Positions 6,000 through 14,019 of a stretch of 48,942 nt of DNA are shown here, piece by piece; positions within the stretch are counted from its first letter, which is position 1, and each line of letters opens with the position of its first letter. The DNA is from a virus. A model generated the notes under the pieces. That model saw only the letters and a program-made list of their open reading frames with translations, was not told the DNA's origin and made no database searches. The DNA is taken from positions 1 to 48,942 of IMG/VR virus record IMGVR_UViG_3300031963_000238. One strand, 5' to 3'. A program made the position numbers and the translations under genes.

Positions 6000-7080
6000 T
6001 ATTGACACTGAAAATTTCATGTCGCATGACCATTTCATCAATGGAGAAGTTGTCACGCTAATTCAGCCAAAAAACATAGGAGTTAAATGGCGGCAGGATA
6101 ATAAGCATTTGCGTTCTTCCGTATGGAACTATGAAGGTGAGCTTATCAGCGCAGGATTTCCTAAATTCACTAATTTTGGTGAAAATCCCGAACATTTTCC
6201 TGTTCCACAGTCATTGAAGAATTGCACTGTTGTTGAAAAATTGGATGGTTCATTGCTTATTGTCAGCAAGTATAAGGGTCAACTTATTCTACGTACCCGT
6301 GGAACTGTTGACGCATTTACGATGGACAATGGACATGAACTCGAAATTTTCAAGACCATATTTTCTAAATATGAAAAGTTATGGAATAGTCACGATGATA
6401 CTTGGGATTTTAGTCTATTATTTGAATGGGTGTCGCCAATAAATAAAATCGTACTTTCATACGGTGATTCTCCAGATTGGTATTTGGTCGGGATTGTTAA
6501 TCACGATAATTATAGACTTGAGTCGCAAGATTTTTTGGATGAATTCGCCAAAGTAATCAATGTAAAGCGTCCGGCAACCTATACTTTTTCTGATGTCAAT
6601 GATCTATTAGAGAATGTTGAACAGTGGAAAGGTAAGGAAGGTGTAGTTATTTACAGCCAAGACGGTCAAATGCTTCATAAAGTGAAGGGTGCATGGTATT
6701 TGGCACTTCATCATATGAAATCTGAACTTTCTTCAACAGAGAAAGTTATGGACGTATGGTTAGAACAAAAAATGCCGGATTATAATAGCTTCTATAATTA
6801 TATATCCACCACTTTTGATTTTGAGTTGGCAGAGCAAATTCGTGGAACAATTAGCAATCTTTGTGATGGACGCAAGGAAGTCGATAAGATTATTGATCAT
6901 ATGCGCGGCTTCATAAATAGCAAAGTTCGTCACCTTACCTCACGTAAGGAACAGGCATTGACTATTTTGAATTCGTATGGCGAAACCAATCGAAGCGGTT
7001 ATCTATTCAAGATTTTGGATAACAAACCTCTTGAAAAAGATGATTATAAGAAACTGATGTTTCAAGTTTTAAAGAAGTAA
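5980..7080 (+). CDS. rnlA: RNA ligase, T4 Rnl1 family
   Basis: The 366-residue protein (T4 Rnl1 is 374) has the nucleotidyltransferase motifs in order: motif I EKLDGS (86-91) with adenylated Lys87; motif IIIa around FEWVSP (148-153); motif IV KEGVVIY (219-225); motif V HKVKGAWY (233-240). An Rnl1-like helical C-terminus follows. It joins 5'-phosphate and 3'-OH RNA ends using ATP. In T4 it works with polynucleotide kinase to repair tRNA cut by host anticodon nucleases. The start overlaps the HNH gene's end by 20 bases. A strong terminator follows the stop, so ligase and HNH gene end one transcription unit. Confidence 0.92.
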   Translation: MKIDLNNIDTENFMSHDHFINGEVVTLIQPKNIGVKWRQDNKHLRSSVWNYEGELISAGFPKFTNFGENPEHFPVPQSLKNCTVVEKLDGSLLIVSKYKGQLILRTRGTVDAFTMDNGHELEIFKTIFSKYEKLWNSHDDTWDFSLLFEWVSPINKIVLSYGDSPDWYLVGIVNHDNYRLESQDFLDEFAKVINVKRPATYTFSDVNDLLENVEQWKGKEGVVIYSQDGQMLHKVKGAWYLALHHMKSELSSTEKVMDVWLEQKMPDYNSFYNYISTTFDFELAEQIRGTISNLCDGRKEVDKIIDHMRGFINSKVRHLTSRKEQALTILNSYGETNRSGYLFKILDNKPLEKDDYKKLMFQVLKK

Positions 7081-7084
7081 ATAT

Positions 7085-7119
7085 AAACTCACCAAATATA
7101 ATAATTTGGTGAGTTTTTT
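7085..7119 (+). terminator. Rho-independent terminator after RNA ligase
   Basis: A 13-bp perfect stem (AAACTCACCAAAT at 7085-7097 with its complement at 7104-7116) and a 6-base loop are followed by a T-run to 7119. It begins just after the RNA ligase stop. Confidence 0.85.
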
Positions 7120-7139
7120 ATTTGTTATATATTTTTGTT

Positions 7140-7406
7140 ATGATAACTAAACACACGCTAATCAAAGGCACTCCTGAAGAAATTCAACAATATATTGTTT
7201 CTCAAATAGAATATAAGCACAATGATAGTTTTGATATAAAGGATCAACTTAATAAAATTGGACTAGAAAAACAAGGTATGATTTTTTATCTTGAAAAAGT
7301 ATCTGATATAATTAAACTCGTTTCTATATATGTTCACACTGTTGATGCGGTTGCGAGAGAGAAGGCACAACAAAAAATGATTGAATCATATAATAAATTA
7401 TCATAA
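7140..7406 (+). CDS. Hypothetical protein (88 aa)
   Basis: Begins MITKHTLIKGTPEEIQQYIV and is predicted largely helical, with a C-terminal segment AREKAQQKMIESYNKL. The frame is open to a TTG at 7122, but that codon is immediately beside the terminator's T-run; the ATG at 7140 is more likely. No family is recognised. It lies between the ligase terminator and the rIIA promoter. Confidence 0.6.
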   Translation: MITKHTLIKGTPEEIQQYIVSQIEYKHNDSFDIKDQLNKIGLEKQGMIFYLEKVSDIIKLVSIYVHTVDAVAREKAQQKMIESYNKLS

Positions 7407-7439
7407 TGGTAATGCCCATTATTTTTTATACAAAACAAG

Positions 7440-7467
7440 TTGACTTCTGATGCACATAGAGTAAGAT
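7440..7467 (+). promoter_or_regulatory. Early-type promoter, TTGACT-N16-TAAGAT, upstream of rIIA
   Basis: TTGACT (7440-7445) and TAAGAT (7462-7467) have the 16-base spacer seen throughout this region. The predicted start near 7474 gives a leader of about 28 bases before rIIA, with no obvious Shine-Dalgarno sequence. Confidence 0.7.
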
Positions 7468-7501
7468 ACGAACTCGATCCAAAATAATTGTATAAAAATT
7501 C

Positions 7502-9772
7502 ATGAAAGTTGAAGAAAATAATAGATTTGTAACCACTGTCGGTAATTTTGAGACAGTTGAATTTGCAGTTCAACGTCACAATATGCGTCATCTAATGAGC
7601 ATTTTGCGTGATCAGCTTTATAGTGATAAAAAGCTGGCACCAATTCGTGAATATAGTTGTAATGCATATGACGCAAACGTTGAAAATGGTAAAAAGGATG
7701 TACCGATTAAAGTAACATTGCCAACCACTCTGTTTCCAGAATGGAAGGTACGTGACTATGGCAAGGGTGTTTCCTACGAAGATATGAAGAATATCTTTTG
7801 TAGTTATGGTGAAAGTACCAAACGCAACAGCAACGAATTCATCGGCCAATTGGGAATTGGTAGCAAGAGTGGATTTGCGTATGGTGATAATTTTCTTGTT
7901 ACATCTTATATGGACGGCAAGAAGATCACTTATAATTGTGTATTGGACAAGAGCGGCGTAGGCGCATTGCTTCATTTGACCACTGAAGATTCAAATGAGC
8001 CTTCTGGACTGGAAATTACTATTCCTGTAAAGAATCAAGATTTGGTTGATTTTAAGCTCAAGTCTTTGAATTTCTTCAAATATTGGAACGTATATCCTGA
8101 CGTTGTTGGTATTTCTTCTGAAGAAATCAAGCAATACAAGCATATTGACGAACCAATGCTCAATGGTGCTGGTTGGGAATTGTATACTGCCACCAATAAT
8201 AATCCTGCCGCCGCGTTTGTTGTCATGGGAAATATCAGTTATCCTATGACTTGGGACTTGGTATATGATTATAATTCACGATACAACGATGCCAAATTTG
8301 TTCCATTCTATAACTTCCTAAAATCCAGTCGAGTTGTATTGCGAATGGATATTGGTTCGATTGAAATGGCACCTAGCCGCGAAGCGTTGCAATATACTGA
8401 AAAGACAATTGCATCTATTCGTGCCAAGGTTGATCTTATTATCAAATCGATGCGTGATAGCATTCAGCAAAAGATTGCCACTGCCAATAATCTTTGGGAG
8501 GCAAAGTATATCTACGGAAAGATTTTTGGTCATATTTATGATGAATCCGGTGCTTCATATACCAATCAAGCATATCGTCAACTTGAAAATTCCTTTAACA
8601 AGTCACTGACTTGGAACAATATTATTATTTCCAGCAATAAATTCGAAAGTTTGCATGTATATGACGCTGATCTAGGAAAAGTTACGAACCATCGTGTTGT
8701 AAATCCAGTATTTAGTTATTTTCAAATTTCTCAAAAAGGAATTATGAAACATTCGCAAAATGCATACACTGCGAATAATTTGCAATGCAATCCAAAATAT
8801 AAGATTGTAATCAATGATATTGTAAATAAAAAGACAATCAATAAAAGTGCAATTCGATATTATTTGGACAACAATAAAGATGTAAAGATTCTGTACTATC
8901 TGAATTTCAATACAGAGATTGCCAAGAGTACATGGTTTAAGGATCTACAATTTGAAACTGTGCCGCTCACACTAATGAGCGACCTCGTAAATGAATATGT
9001 AAAGAACAAACCAAAGGTTGTACGATCAAAGGTTCCAAAGGAATTGACCAAGATTGGATATGTAAATATTCCTACGTTTTATCGATCCGGTAATTTTACG
9101 CAATATGAAACTATTGATTTGAATGCCGTAAATGGAGTATATGTATATTCTGAAGATCGTGTTGTAGACATCAATGGCAGAAAGATCAATCTAGTTTATT
9201 TCCTTGAAGATTTGAAGAATCTTAACAATATCTTTAATATGGGACTTGATAAGGTATATTTGATGGGTCCACGAATTAAGGATGGAAAGAAGTTCAATAG
9301 TCAAAATTGGACAAATATCGAAACGATTATCAATAAATCTGCAAATGCAAATAATTCAATTGCAAATTATATTGAGCATACGGCCTATAATAACAGTATT
9401 AACTCTACTCGCGGTAATTCAAATACAAAATATTTGATTCTTAGCAAGAGTATGATGCAAAGTATTGCTCCAAATATTAAAAATCCAAATGGAACATTTA
9501 ATAAGATTTTTGCATCTTATCCTGATATTGACTTTAAGCAAGATGGTCGTGGCATTCGATCTATGCAAAACATAGGTTTGTTTGATCAAAATCAATATAA
9601 TACACAGTCCAAAAACACGCAAACCAAATACACAAATATGTGGACTGATTTGTATAATAGCTATCGCATGCTTAAATATATCGATATTGATTTTTCAGAA
9701 CCAGAAGGCAAATTGAAAAATCCGATGGCAAGTGAGATTGCCGATTACATCAATATGGTAGATAGCATATAA
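7502..9772 (+). CDS. rIIA: rIIA-like protein (GHKL ATPase fold)
   Basis: The N-terminal 200 residues have GHKL ATPase motifs: an N-box helix PIREYSCNAYDAN (47-59, Glu50 and Asn54), the G1 loop VRDYGKGVS (83-91) and the G2 loop GQLGIGSKSG (115-124). This arrangement, the 756-residue length (T4 rIIA is 725) and the rIIB-like gene directly downstream identify it as T4 rIIA-type. In T4 the rII proteins associate with the membrane and are needed for growth on RexAB lysogens and for normal lysis timing; their biochemical role is unsettled. The C-terminal half is Asn/Lys-rich and diverged. It has its own 16-base-spaced promoter. Confidence 0.88.
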   Translation: MKVEENNRFVTTVGNFETVEFAVQRHNMRHLMSILRDQLYSDKKLAPIREYSCNAYDANVENGKKDVPIKVTLPTTLFPEWKVRDYGKGVSYEDMKNIFCSYGESTKRNSNEFIGQLGIGSKSGFAYGDNFLVTSYMDGKKITYNCVLDKSGVGALLHLTTEDSNEPSGLEITIPVKNQDLVDFKLKSLNFFKYWNVYPDVVGISSEEIKQYKHIDEPMLNGAGWELYTATNNNPAAAFVVMGNISYPMTWDLVYDYNSRYNDAKFVPFYNFLKSSRVVLRMDIGSIEMAPSREALQYTEKTIASIRAKVDLIIKSMRDSIQQKIATANNLWEAKYIYGKIFGHIYDESGASYTNQAYRQLENSFNKSLTWNNIIISSNKFESLHVYDADLGKVTNHRVVNPVFSYFQISQKGIMKHSQNAYTANNLQCNPKYKIVINDIVNKKTINKSAIRYYLDNNKDVKILYYLNFNTEIAKSTWFKDLQFETVPLTLMSDLVNEYVKNKPKVVRSKVPKELTKIGYVNIPTFYRSGNFTQYETIDLNAVNGVYVYSEDRVVDINGRKINLVYFLEDLKNLNNIFNMGLDKVYLMGPRIKDGKKFNSQNWTNIETIINKSANANNSIANYIEHTAYNNSINSTRGNSNTKYLILSKSMMQSIAPNIKNPNGTFNKIFASYPDIDFKQDGRGIRSMQNIGLFDQNQYNTQSKNTQTKYTNMWTDLYNSYRMLKYIDIDFSEPEGKLKNPMASEIADYINMVDSI

Positions 9773-9804
9773 AAAACAGGGGAGGGGTGCCCTCCCCAAA
9801 AAAA
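9771..9804. other. GC-rich hairpin between rIIA and rIIB
   Basis: A perfect 8-bp stem GGGGAGGG/CCCTCCCC (9779-9786 with 9790-9797) and a 3-base loop stand out in this AT-rich sequence. It is flanked by A6 on the left and A7 on the right. On the + strand there is no T-run after the stem, so it is not a standard rightward terminator. Read leftward it is followed by TGTTTTTT and could stop antisense transcription. It could also protect or process the rIIA message. Confidence 0.6.
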
Positions 9805-9807
9805 TAC

Positions 9808-9835
9808 TTGACTTTTTTACCACAATCTATATAGT
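9808..9835 (+). promoter_or_regulatory. Early-type promoter, TTGACT-N16-TATAGT, upstream of rIIB
   Basis: TTGACT (9808-9813) and TATAGT (9830-9835), 16-base spacer. The predicted start near 9842 leaves a leader of about 20 bases before the rIIB ATG. It comes four bases after a hairpin, a hairpin-plus-promoter layout repeated at 11051 and 14778. Confidence 0.75.
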
Positions 9836-9861
9836 AGCTGTGTAGTAAATAATAAATAAAT

Positions 9862-11031
9862 ATGATCGCATATACATTGACAAATAATAGTATTACGGTG
9901 GTCCTTAATAATAAGGTATACACCGTTTCCAGCGGACAACCTCAATGGGAATCTGTATTGGACGCAATTCGTAACAATGATGAAAAGAAGCTGCATGATG
10001 TATTGAGTGTAGCCAACACAATTGTTAGTTTCACCGAAGGAAATGTAACTGTAAAGGATAATCAGGTCTTTTATCGAAACGTTCCTTTGGATAATTATGT
10101 AGTGGAAAAGGTATTGGATTTCGCCAAGAATAAGTTGCCATTGCAGCCTATTCTACGTTTCATCAATAATTTGATGAAGAATCCAAGTCGTCGTGCCGTT
10201 CAAGAACTTTATAAGTTCTTGGAACACAAGAACATGCCCATTACTCCAGATGGTAATTTCTTGGCATATAAGGGTGTTCAGTCTGACTATTATAGCAAGA
10301 CTGCCGGAAGTATTATCGTAATCAAGGGAACCGTTAAAGACGGCAAGATTTACAACGGTATTGGTGAAGTAATCGAAGTTGAACGTAATGGTGTTTGCGA
10401 TGACAAGAATCTCGGCTGTAGCTCTGGTTTGCATGCTGGTAGCGTAGCGTATGCAACCGAATTTGGTCGTGGAGGTCGAGTTGTTATTGTGGAAATCAAT
10501 CCTGCTGATGTTGTTAGCGTTCCAGATGATTGTAATTGCCAAAAGCTACGTGCTTGTACCTATAAGGTTGTGGGTGAATATGAAGTTCCACTAGATCACA
10601 ACTATAATAATAGTTATTCCAATGAAGATTGGAATGATGATGACGACACCTTTGAAGAAGATTGTGGTGATGATGGCGACGAATCATTTGATGAATTTGA
10701 TGAATCTGATGAATGCGGTTGCACGATTTGTCAGCAAGCAAAATCGGATAATGATGAAGAGCTAAGTGAATTAGTTGGCGGTATTCCAACTCCTGCGCCT
10801 GAAAAGGAAACAAAGCCTGATTTGGAAGCTGAAATCAAGCGATTGATTGAAAGTGCCAATGCAGACATTAAGAGCAAGTTGAACGAAACTGCCGAACGTC
10901 TACGTGCATTTTCTGAACAAATCAGTACGCCGCAAACCAAGCCAGTACCAACTGCTGAACAGTTGCAAAAGACTGCCAAGACCGCACTTGAACAACTTCG
11001 TGATGCACTTGATAAGTTGAAGAAGCAATAA
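9862..11031 (+). CDS. rIIB: rIIB-like protein with acidic and coiled-coil C-terminal extension
   Basis: The central domain matches the conserved C-terminal domain of T4 rIIB: a helical lead, PITPDGNFLAYKGVQSDYYS (about 130-149), CSSGLHAGSVAYATEFG (about 190-206), VVIVEINPADVVSVPDD (about 211-227) and CTYKVVGEYEVP. T4 rIIB is about 312 residues. This 389-residue protein adds a highly acidic stretch (residues about 255-285), a CGCTIC cysteine pair and a charged coiled coil to the end. The N-terminal HTH seen in some relatives is not obvious. It acts with rIIA in T4. It ends before a GNRA-loop terminator. Confidence 0.85.
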   Translation: MIAYTLTNNSITVVLNNKVYTVSSGQPQWESVLDAIRNNDEKKLHDVLSVANTIVSFTEGNVTVKDNQVFYRNVPLDNYVVEKVLDFAKNKLPLQPILRFINNLMKNPSRRAVQELYKFLEHKNMPITPDGNFLAYKGVQSDYYSKTAGSIIVIKGTVKDGKIYNGIGEVIEVERNGVCDDKNLGCSSGLHAGSVAYATEFGRGGRVVIVEINPADVVSVPDDCNCQKLRACTYKVVGEYEVPLDHNYNNSYSNEDWNDDDDTFEEDCGDDGDESFDEFDESDECGCTICQQAKSDNDEELSELVGGIPTPAPEKETKPDLEAEIKRLIESANADIKSKLNETAERLRAFSEQISTPQTKPVPTAEQLQKTAKTALEQLRDALDKLKKQ

Positions 11032-11050
11032 CTTCAACACATCTATAAAA

Positions 11051-11079
11051 AAGCAGGTGAGCAATCACCTGCTTTTTTT
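11051..11079 (+). terminator. Rho-independent terminator after rIIB
   Basis: A 10-bp perfect stem AAGCAGGTGA (11051-11060) with its complement (11065-11074), a stable GCAA tetraloop and a following T-run. A promoter starts four bases later (TTGACA at 11083). T4-type phages are known to carry mobile terminator-plus-early-promoter cassettes (PeSL), and this matches that design. Confidence 0.9.
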
Positions 11080-11082
11080 ATA

Positions 11083-11116
11083 TTGACATGCTGCTTCATA
11101 TAGATTATTGTATACT
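11083..11116 (+). promoter_or_regulatory. Early promoter, TTGACA with TATTGT/TATACT
   Basis: A consensus -35 TTGACA (11083-11088) is followed at 17 bases by TATTGT (11106-11111) and further on by TATACT (11111-11116). The second RNA ligase ATG is at 11121, so any leader is only a few bases long. Which -10 is used is not clear. Confidence 0.65.
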
Positions 11117-11120
11117 CTTT

Positions 11121-12137
11121 ATGAAAGTAGCAACTATTGAACGAATTGCAGAAGTTAACAAGCATCCAAATGCAGATGCGTTGGAACTTGCCAAAATTAA
11201 TGGCTGGCAGGTGTGTGTAAAGAAAAATGAATTTAAAGTAGATGATCTATGTATTTATATTACGGTAGATAGTGTATTGGAAGATTGCCATCAATATGAA
11301 TTTTTGCGAAGCAAGCATTTTCGTATCAAGACAATCAAGTTACGTGGCGCATTGAGTCAAGGCATTGCTTTTCCTATTAGTTTATTGAAGAGCTTTGGAC
11401 ATGACATTGTTCCCTTGGACGATCCAATTGAAGGTACGGATGTTGCTGATTTGGTAAAAGCTAAACATTATGAAAAACCTGTTCCAGCAAATCTTGCAGG
11501 ACAAGTTAAAGGTTATCGTCCTTCTTATATCAAGAAAACTGATGAAGACAATATTAAAAGTAATCCCGGCATCATTAAAGAATTATTTGATCAGCCTTAT
11601 GTTATCACTGTCAAAGTGGATGGCAGTAGTGGCACGTTTTATGTAAAAGACAATGTATTTGGTGTTTGTAGTCGTAATTTAGAATTAAAGTACGAGCAAA
11701 ACAATGCATTTTGGAAGATTGCAATCAAATATGATTTGGAAAACAAGATAAAGCAGTATTTTCCAAATAAAAATATTGCATTGCAAGGCGAAGTGTATGG
11801 ACCCGGAATACAAGACAATCTATTGGGTGTTAGTGAAGTAAGTTTTGCGGCATTTAATTTGTTTGATATTGACAATCAAGTATATCTTGGTCATTTTGAT
11901 TTGTTAAATTTTACAAATATAACAAACATACCAATGGTTCAGGTATTGGAAATTGGAAACACTTTCAATTATACATTGGATCAATTACAGACAAAAGCAA
12001 ATGAATTGGTTTACGCCAATGGCAATTTGGCCGAAGGTATTGTAATACGTACTGTAACAGAAACATACAGCGAAACATTAAGAGGCAGATTGAGTGGCAA
12101 AGTAGTTAGTGAACCGTTTGAATTAAAATACGCATAA
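11121..12137 (+). CDS. RNA ligase, DRB0094 (Deinococcus Rnl / Rnl5) family
   Basis: From the ATG at 11121 the 338-residue protein has the two-domain layout of DRB0094-type ligases. An N-terminal OB-like domain begins MKVATIERIAEVNKHPNADA and includes IKLRGALSQGIAFP. The nucleotidyltransferase domain has motif I VKVDGSSG (164-171) with Lys165, motif III LQGEVYGPG (221-229), motif IV EGIVIR (305-310) and the motif V region GKVVS (326-330). Deinococcus Rnl seals nicks with a 3'-OH RNA end. This second ligase, unrelated in architecture to Rnl1 at 5980, is adjacent to cREC and kinase genes. The upstream in-frame ATG at 11088 lies in the -35 box and is rejected. Confidence 0.9.
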   Translation: MKVATIERIAEVNKHPNADALELAKINGWQVCVKKNEFKVDDLCIYITVDSVLEDCHQYEFLRSKHFRIKTIKLRGALSQGIAFPISLLKSFGHDIVPLDDPIEGTDVADLVKAKHYEKPVPANLAGQVKGYRPSYIKKTDEDNIKSNPGIIKELFDQPYVITVKVDGSSGTFYVKDNVFGVCSRNLELKYEQNNAFWKIAIKYDLENKIKQYFPNKNIALQGEVYGPGIQDNLLGVSEVSFAAFNLFDIDNQVYLGHFDLLNFTNITNIPMVQVLEIGNTFNYTLDQLQTKANELVYANGNLAEGIVIRTVTETYSETLRGRLSGKVVSEPFELKYA

Positions 12138-12141
12138 AAAT

Positions 12142-12702
12142 ATGAATAATGTAGAATATCTGATAAAAATTCATGATGTTTCTACCGATAACTCTATAGA
12201 AAATATTGTTAACGACTATCTTAATAGTGGTTATACAATAAAGAAAATAGAGCCATGTGATACAACAAAATATACATTTTATTTGGAGAGACATATGAGT
12301 TATAATTTATTTTTGGATGATGAAAGAATGCCGCACAATGTTACTTGGGTAAAATTGCCTGAAAATGTTGAGTGGACGATTGTGCGAAGTTATAAACAAT
12401 TTGTTGACGCAATTACACAAAGAGGATTGCCTAAAAATATTAGTTTTGATCATGATTTGGCCGATGAACATTATGTTCAATCAGTTGCATCAAATCAAAA
12501 TCATACATCTAATTTTAATTATGGTACAATCACTGAAAAGACGGGGTATGATTGTGCAAAATGGCTGGTGGAATATTGTAGAGAAAAAGATCTTGAAATT
12601 CCACCGTACACAGTGCATAGTATGAGTATTGTTGGTAAGAAAAATATAATTGGTTATTTGGAGAATTATAAATTATGGAGACACAACCTAAAATCATTGT
12701 AA
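12142..12702 (+). CDS. cREC (cyclic-phosphate-processing receiver) protein with N-terminal extra domain
   Basis: Residues 52-186 match the cREC receiver-like family: YNLFLDDERMPHN (54-66), a VRSYKQFVDAI helix, GLPKNISFDHDL (about 95-106), GYDCAKWLVEYCRE and YTVHSMSIVGKKNI. cREC domains are predicted to process cyclic phosphate ends and occur in RNA-repair gene clusters; the biochemistry is largely inferred from context. The first 51 residues form a separate small domain of the DYLNSGYTIKKIEP...YLER type known from other phage proteins. An internal ATG at 12295 with GGAGAG just upstream could give the receiver alone. It lies 4 bases after the ligase and overlaps the kinase. Confidence 0.8.
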   Translation: MNNVEYLIKIHDVSTDNSIENIVNDYLNSGYTIKKIEPCDTTKYTFYLERHMSYNLFLDDERMPHNVTWVKLPENVEWTIVRSYKQFVDAITQRGLPKNISFDHDLADEHYVQSVASNQNHTSNFNYGTITEKTGYDCAKWLVEYCREKDLEIPPYTVHSMSIVGKKNIIGYLENYKLWRHNLKSL

Positions 12703-13142
12703 TGATTGGTGCGCCGGGAAGCGGCAAAACTACATTTGCAAAAAAAATGTGGCAGGAAAATCCATCATTCAAGTATTTGAGTAGCGATGCTCTTCGTGCC
12801 GAATTGGGTAGTGGTGAAGAAGATCAAAGTGTAACACCAATTGTGTTTTCTACATTGAAGCGGCGTCTCGACCATTGTTTGCGTCGTAACGAAAGTGTTA
12901 TTGTTGACGCTACTAGCATGAACGCCAAAGATCGCAAAGATTATGTCAATGCGGCAAAACAGTTTAATGCTAGAGTTGTTGCATACGCTTTTGTGTGTGA
13001 CAAAAAAACACTGATTGAACGCAATCAAAAACGTGGGGCAGGGGGAGGTAGAAATGTTCCAGAATTTGTTATTGACAAAATGCTGGCAAAGTATCAGCCA
13101 CCTTCCACCCAAGAAGGATTCGACGAAATACATTTTGTATAA
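12675..13142 (+). CDS. Polynucleotide-kinase-like P-loop kinase
   Basis: The 155-residue protein has Walker A GAPGSGKTT (12-20), the SSD motif (36-38) equivalent to the catalytic Asp of T4 Pnk, VIVDATSMNAKDR (75-87) with the DAT substrate-binding signature, and an Arg-rich lid (ERNQKRG). This is the kinase domain of the T4 Pnkp family; T4 Pnkp is about 300 residues because it adds a HAD 3'-phosphatase, absent here. The expected role is to phosphorylate 5'-OH RNA ends before ligation. It overlaps the cREC gene by 28 bases and the next gene by one base (TAATG), so it is tightly coupled. Confidence 0.87.
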   Translation: METQPKIIVMIGAPGSGKTTFAKKMWQENPSFKYLSSDALRAELGSGEEDQSVTPIVFSTLKRRLDHCLRRNESVIVDATSMNAKDRKDYVNAAKQFNARVVAYAFVCDKKTLIERNQKRGAGGGRNVPEFVIDKMLAKYQPPSTQEGFDEIHFV

Positions 13143-13735
13143 TGAAATATCTTACACCAAATTCTTTTTTTAGATGGCCACCACACAGTTTTGTTAATAT
13201 TAATTTAAACCAATTCTACTTGACTAGACGCAATTTTATTCCGTCTGTAAAAGATCCCCAATATTTGGATCGTGAATTGAAAAAATTAAATATTGCAACT
13301 TATGGTGGTTATGGAGAAAATAGAAAAGATATTTGGAAAGGCACCTATTTAGATAATACACAAAATTATTATCATTTGGGATGTGATATAAATGTTAAAA
13401 AAGGAACAGAAATTATTGCACCATGCGACTTAAATGTAATTGATGTATTTAAAGATTTAGATACAAAAATAGGATGGGGAGGTAGAATTATTCTACGTAA
13501 AAAAGATGGGCCATTTATAATTTTGGCTCATCTTGATCCTCACACAATAACTGATCAAAAGTACATAAAAATGGGTAATCCAGTAGGAAAAATTGGAACA
13601 TGGCCAACCAATGGAAATACATTTGAACACTTGCATTTACAGTTGCGTTATACCGACGACTTTGATATCATGGACGGGTATGGAACTGAAGAAGAGTTAA
13701 TGAACAATCCGTGTCCGTTTACAACCAAAATATAA
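13142..13735 (+). CDS. M23-family metallopeptidase (LytM-like)
   Basis: The C-terminal domain has the M23 zinc site: HLGCD (78-82, His78 and Asp82), FIILAHLDP with His130, and EHLHLQL (162-168) with the HxH pair 163/165. The surrounding pattern (KKGTEIIAPCDLNVIDV, GRIILRKKDG, MGNPVGKIGTWPTNGN) is the classic LytM core. Family members cut peptidoglycan cross-bridges, but there is no signal peptide or wall-binding domain, and the gene sits between a kinase and an uncharacterised gene rather than in a lysis cassette. It starts at TAATG overlapping the kinase stop. Lysis, entry or another peptidase role cannot be separated. Confidence 0.85.
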   Translation: MKYLTPNSFFRWPPHSFVNINLNQFYLTRRNFIPSVKDPQYLDRELKKLNIATYGGYGENRKDIWKGTYLDNTQNYYHLGCDINVKKGTEIIAPCDLNVIDVFKDLDTKIGWGGRIILRKKDGPFIILAHLDPHTITDQKYIKMGNPVGKIGTWPTNGNTFEHLHLQLRYTDDFDIMDGYGTEEELMNNPCPFTTKI

Positions 13736-13739
13736 ATTT

Positions 13740-14018
13740 ATGAATGGTAAAGGCGACAGTCCTCGAAATTGTTTCAGCAAGCAATTTAAATCAAACTATG
13801 ACAATATCAATTGGAGAAGACCAAAGACAATCGATGAAGTTTGTGGTGCTCCAAAAGGTTCTTTTAAACGTTCTTTAAAAGAAGAATCCGAAGAACTAAA
13901 AAAACAAGAAAAAATCAGACAAAAGAGAATACGAAAAGCAAACGCAGATAAAGCGGTTACAGAACCAGAATGTGAACATTGTGGTTTGATTTATTGTGAT
14001 TGTGAAAATAAATATTAA
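13740..14018 (+). CDS. Conserved small phage protein (92 aa; MNGKGD type)
   Basis: Opens MNGKGDSPRNCFSKQF...NINWRRP, a start seen in many small phage proteins of unknown function. A strongly basic, helical central segment (residues about 45-72, rich in Lys/Arg/Glu) precedes a CEHCGLIYCDCE tail whose Cys spacing suggests a small zinc site. It lies 4 bases after the M23 gene in the same operon. Confidence 0.75.
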   Translation: MNGKGDSPRNCFSKQFKSNYDNINWRRPKTIDEVCGAPKGSFKRSLKEESEELKKQEKIRQKRIRKANADKAVTEPECEHCGLIYCDCENKY

Positions 14019-14019
14019 T

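Noticed and set aside
7122-7406. TTG start at 7122 for the 7140 gene
   Set aside because: It lies at the end of the terminator T-run; the ATG at 7140 is in a better position.
7502-9772. rIIA-like protein as a DNA gyrase/topoisomerase B or MutL subunit
   Set aside because: It shares the GHKL motifs but lacks the rest of those proteins, and it is followed directly by an rIIB-like gene as in T4.
9771-9804. Standard rho-independent terminator for rIIA
   Set aside because: The stem is excellent, but the bases following it on the + strand are A7, not T, so it does not meet the usual definition.
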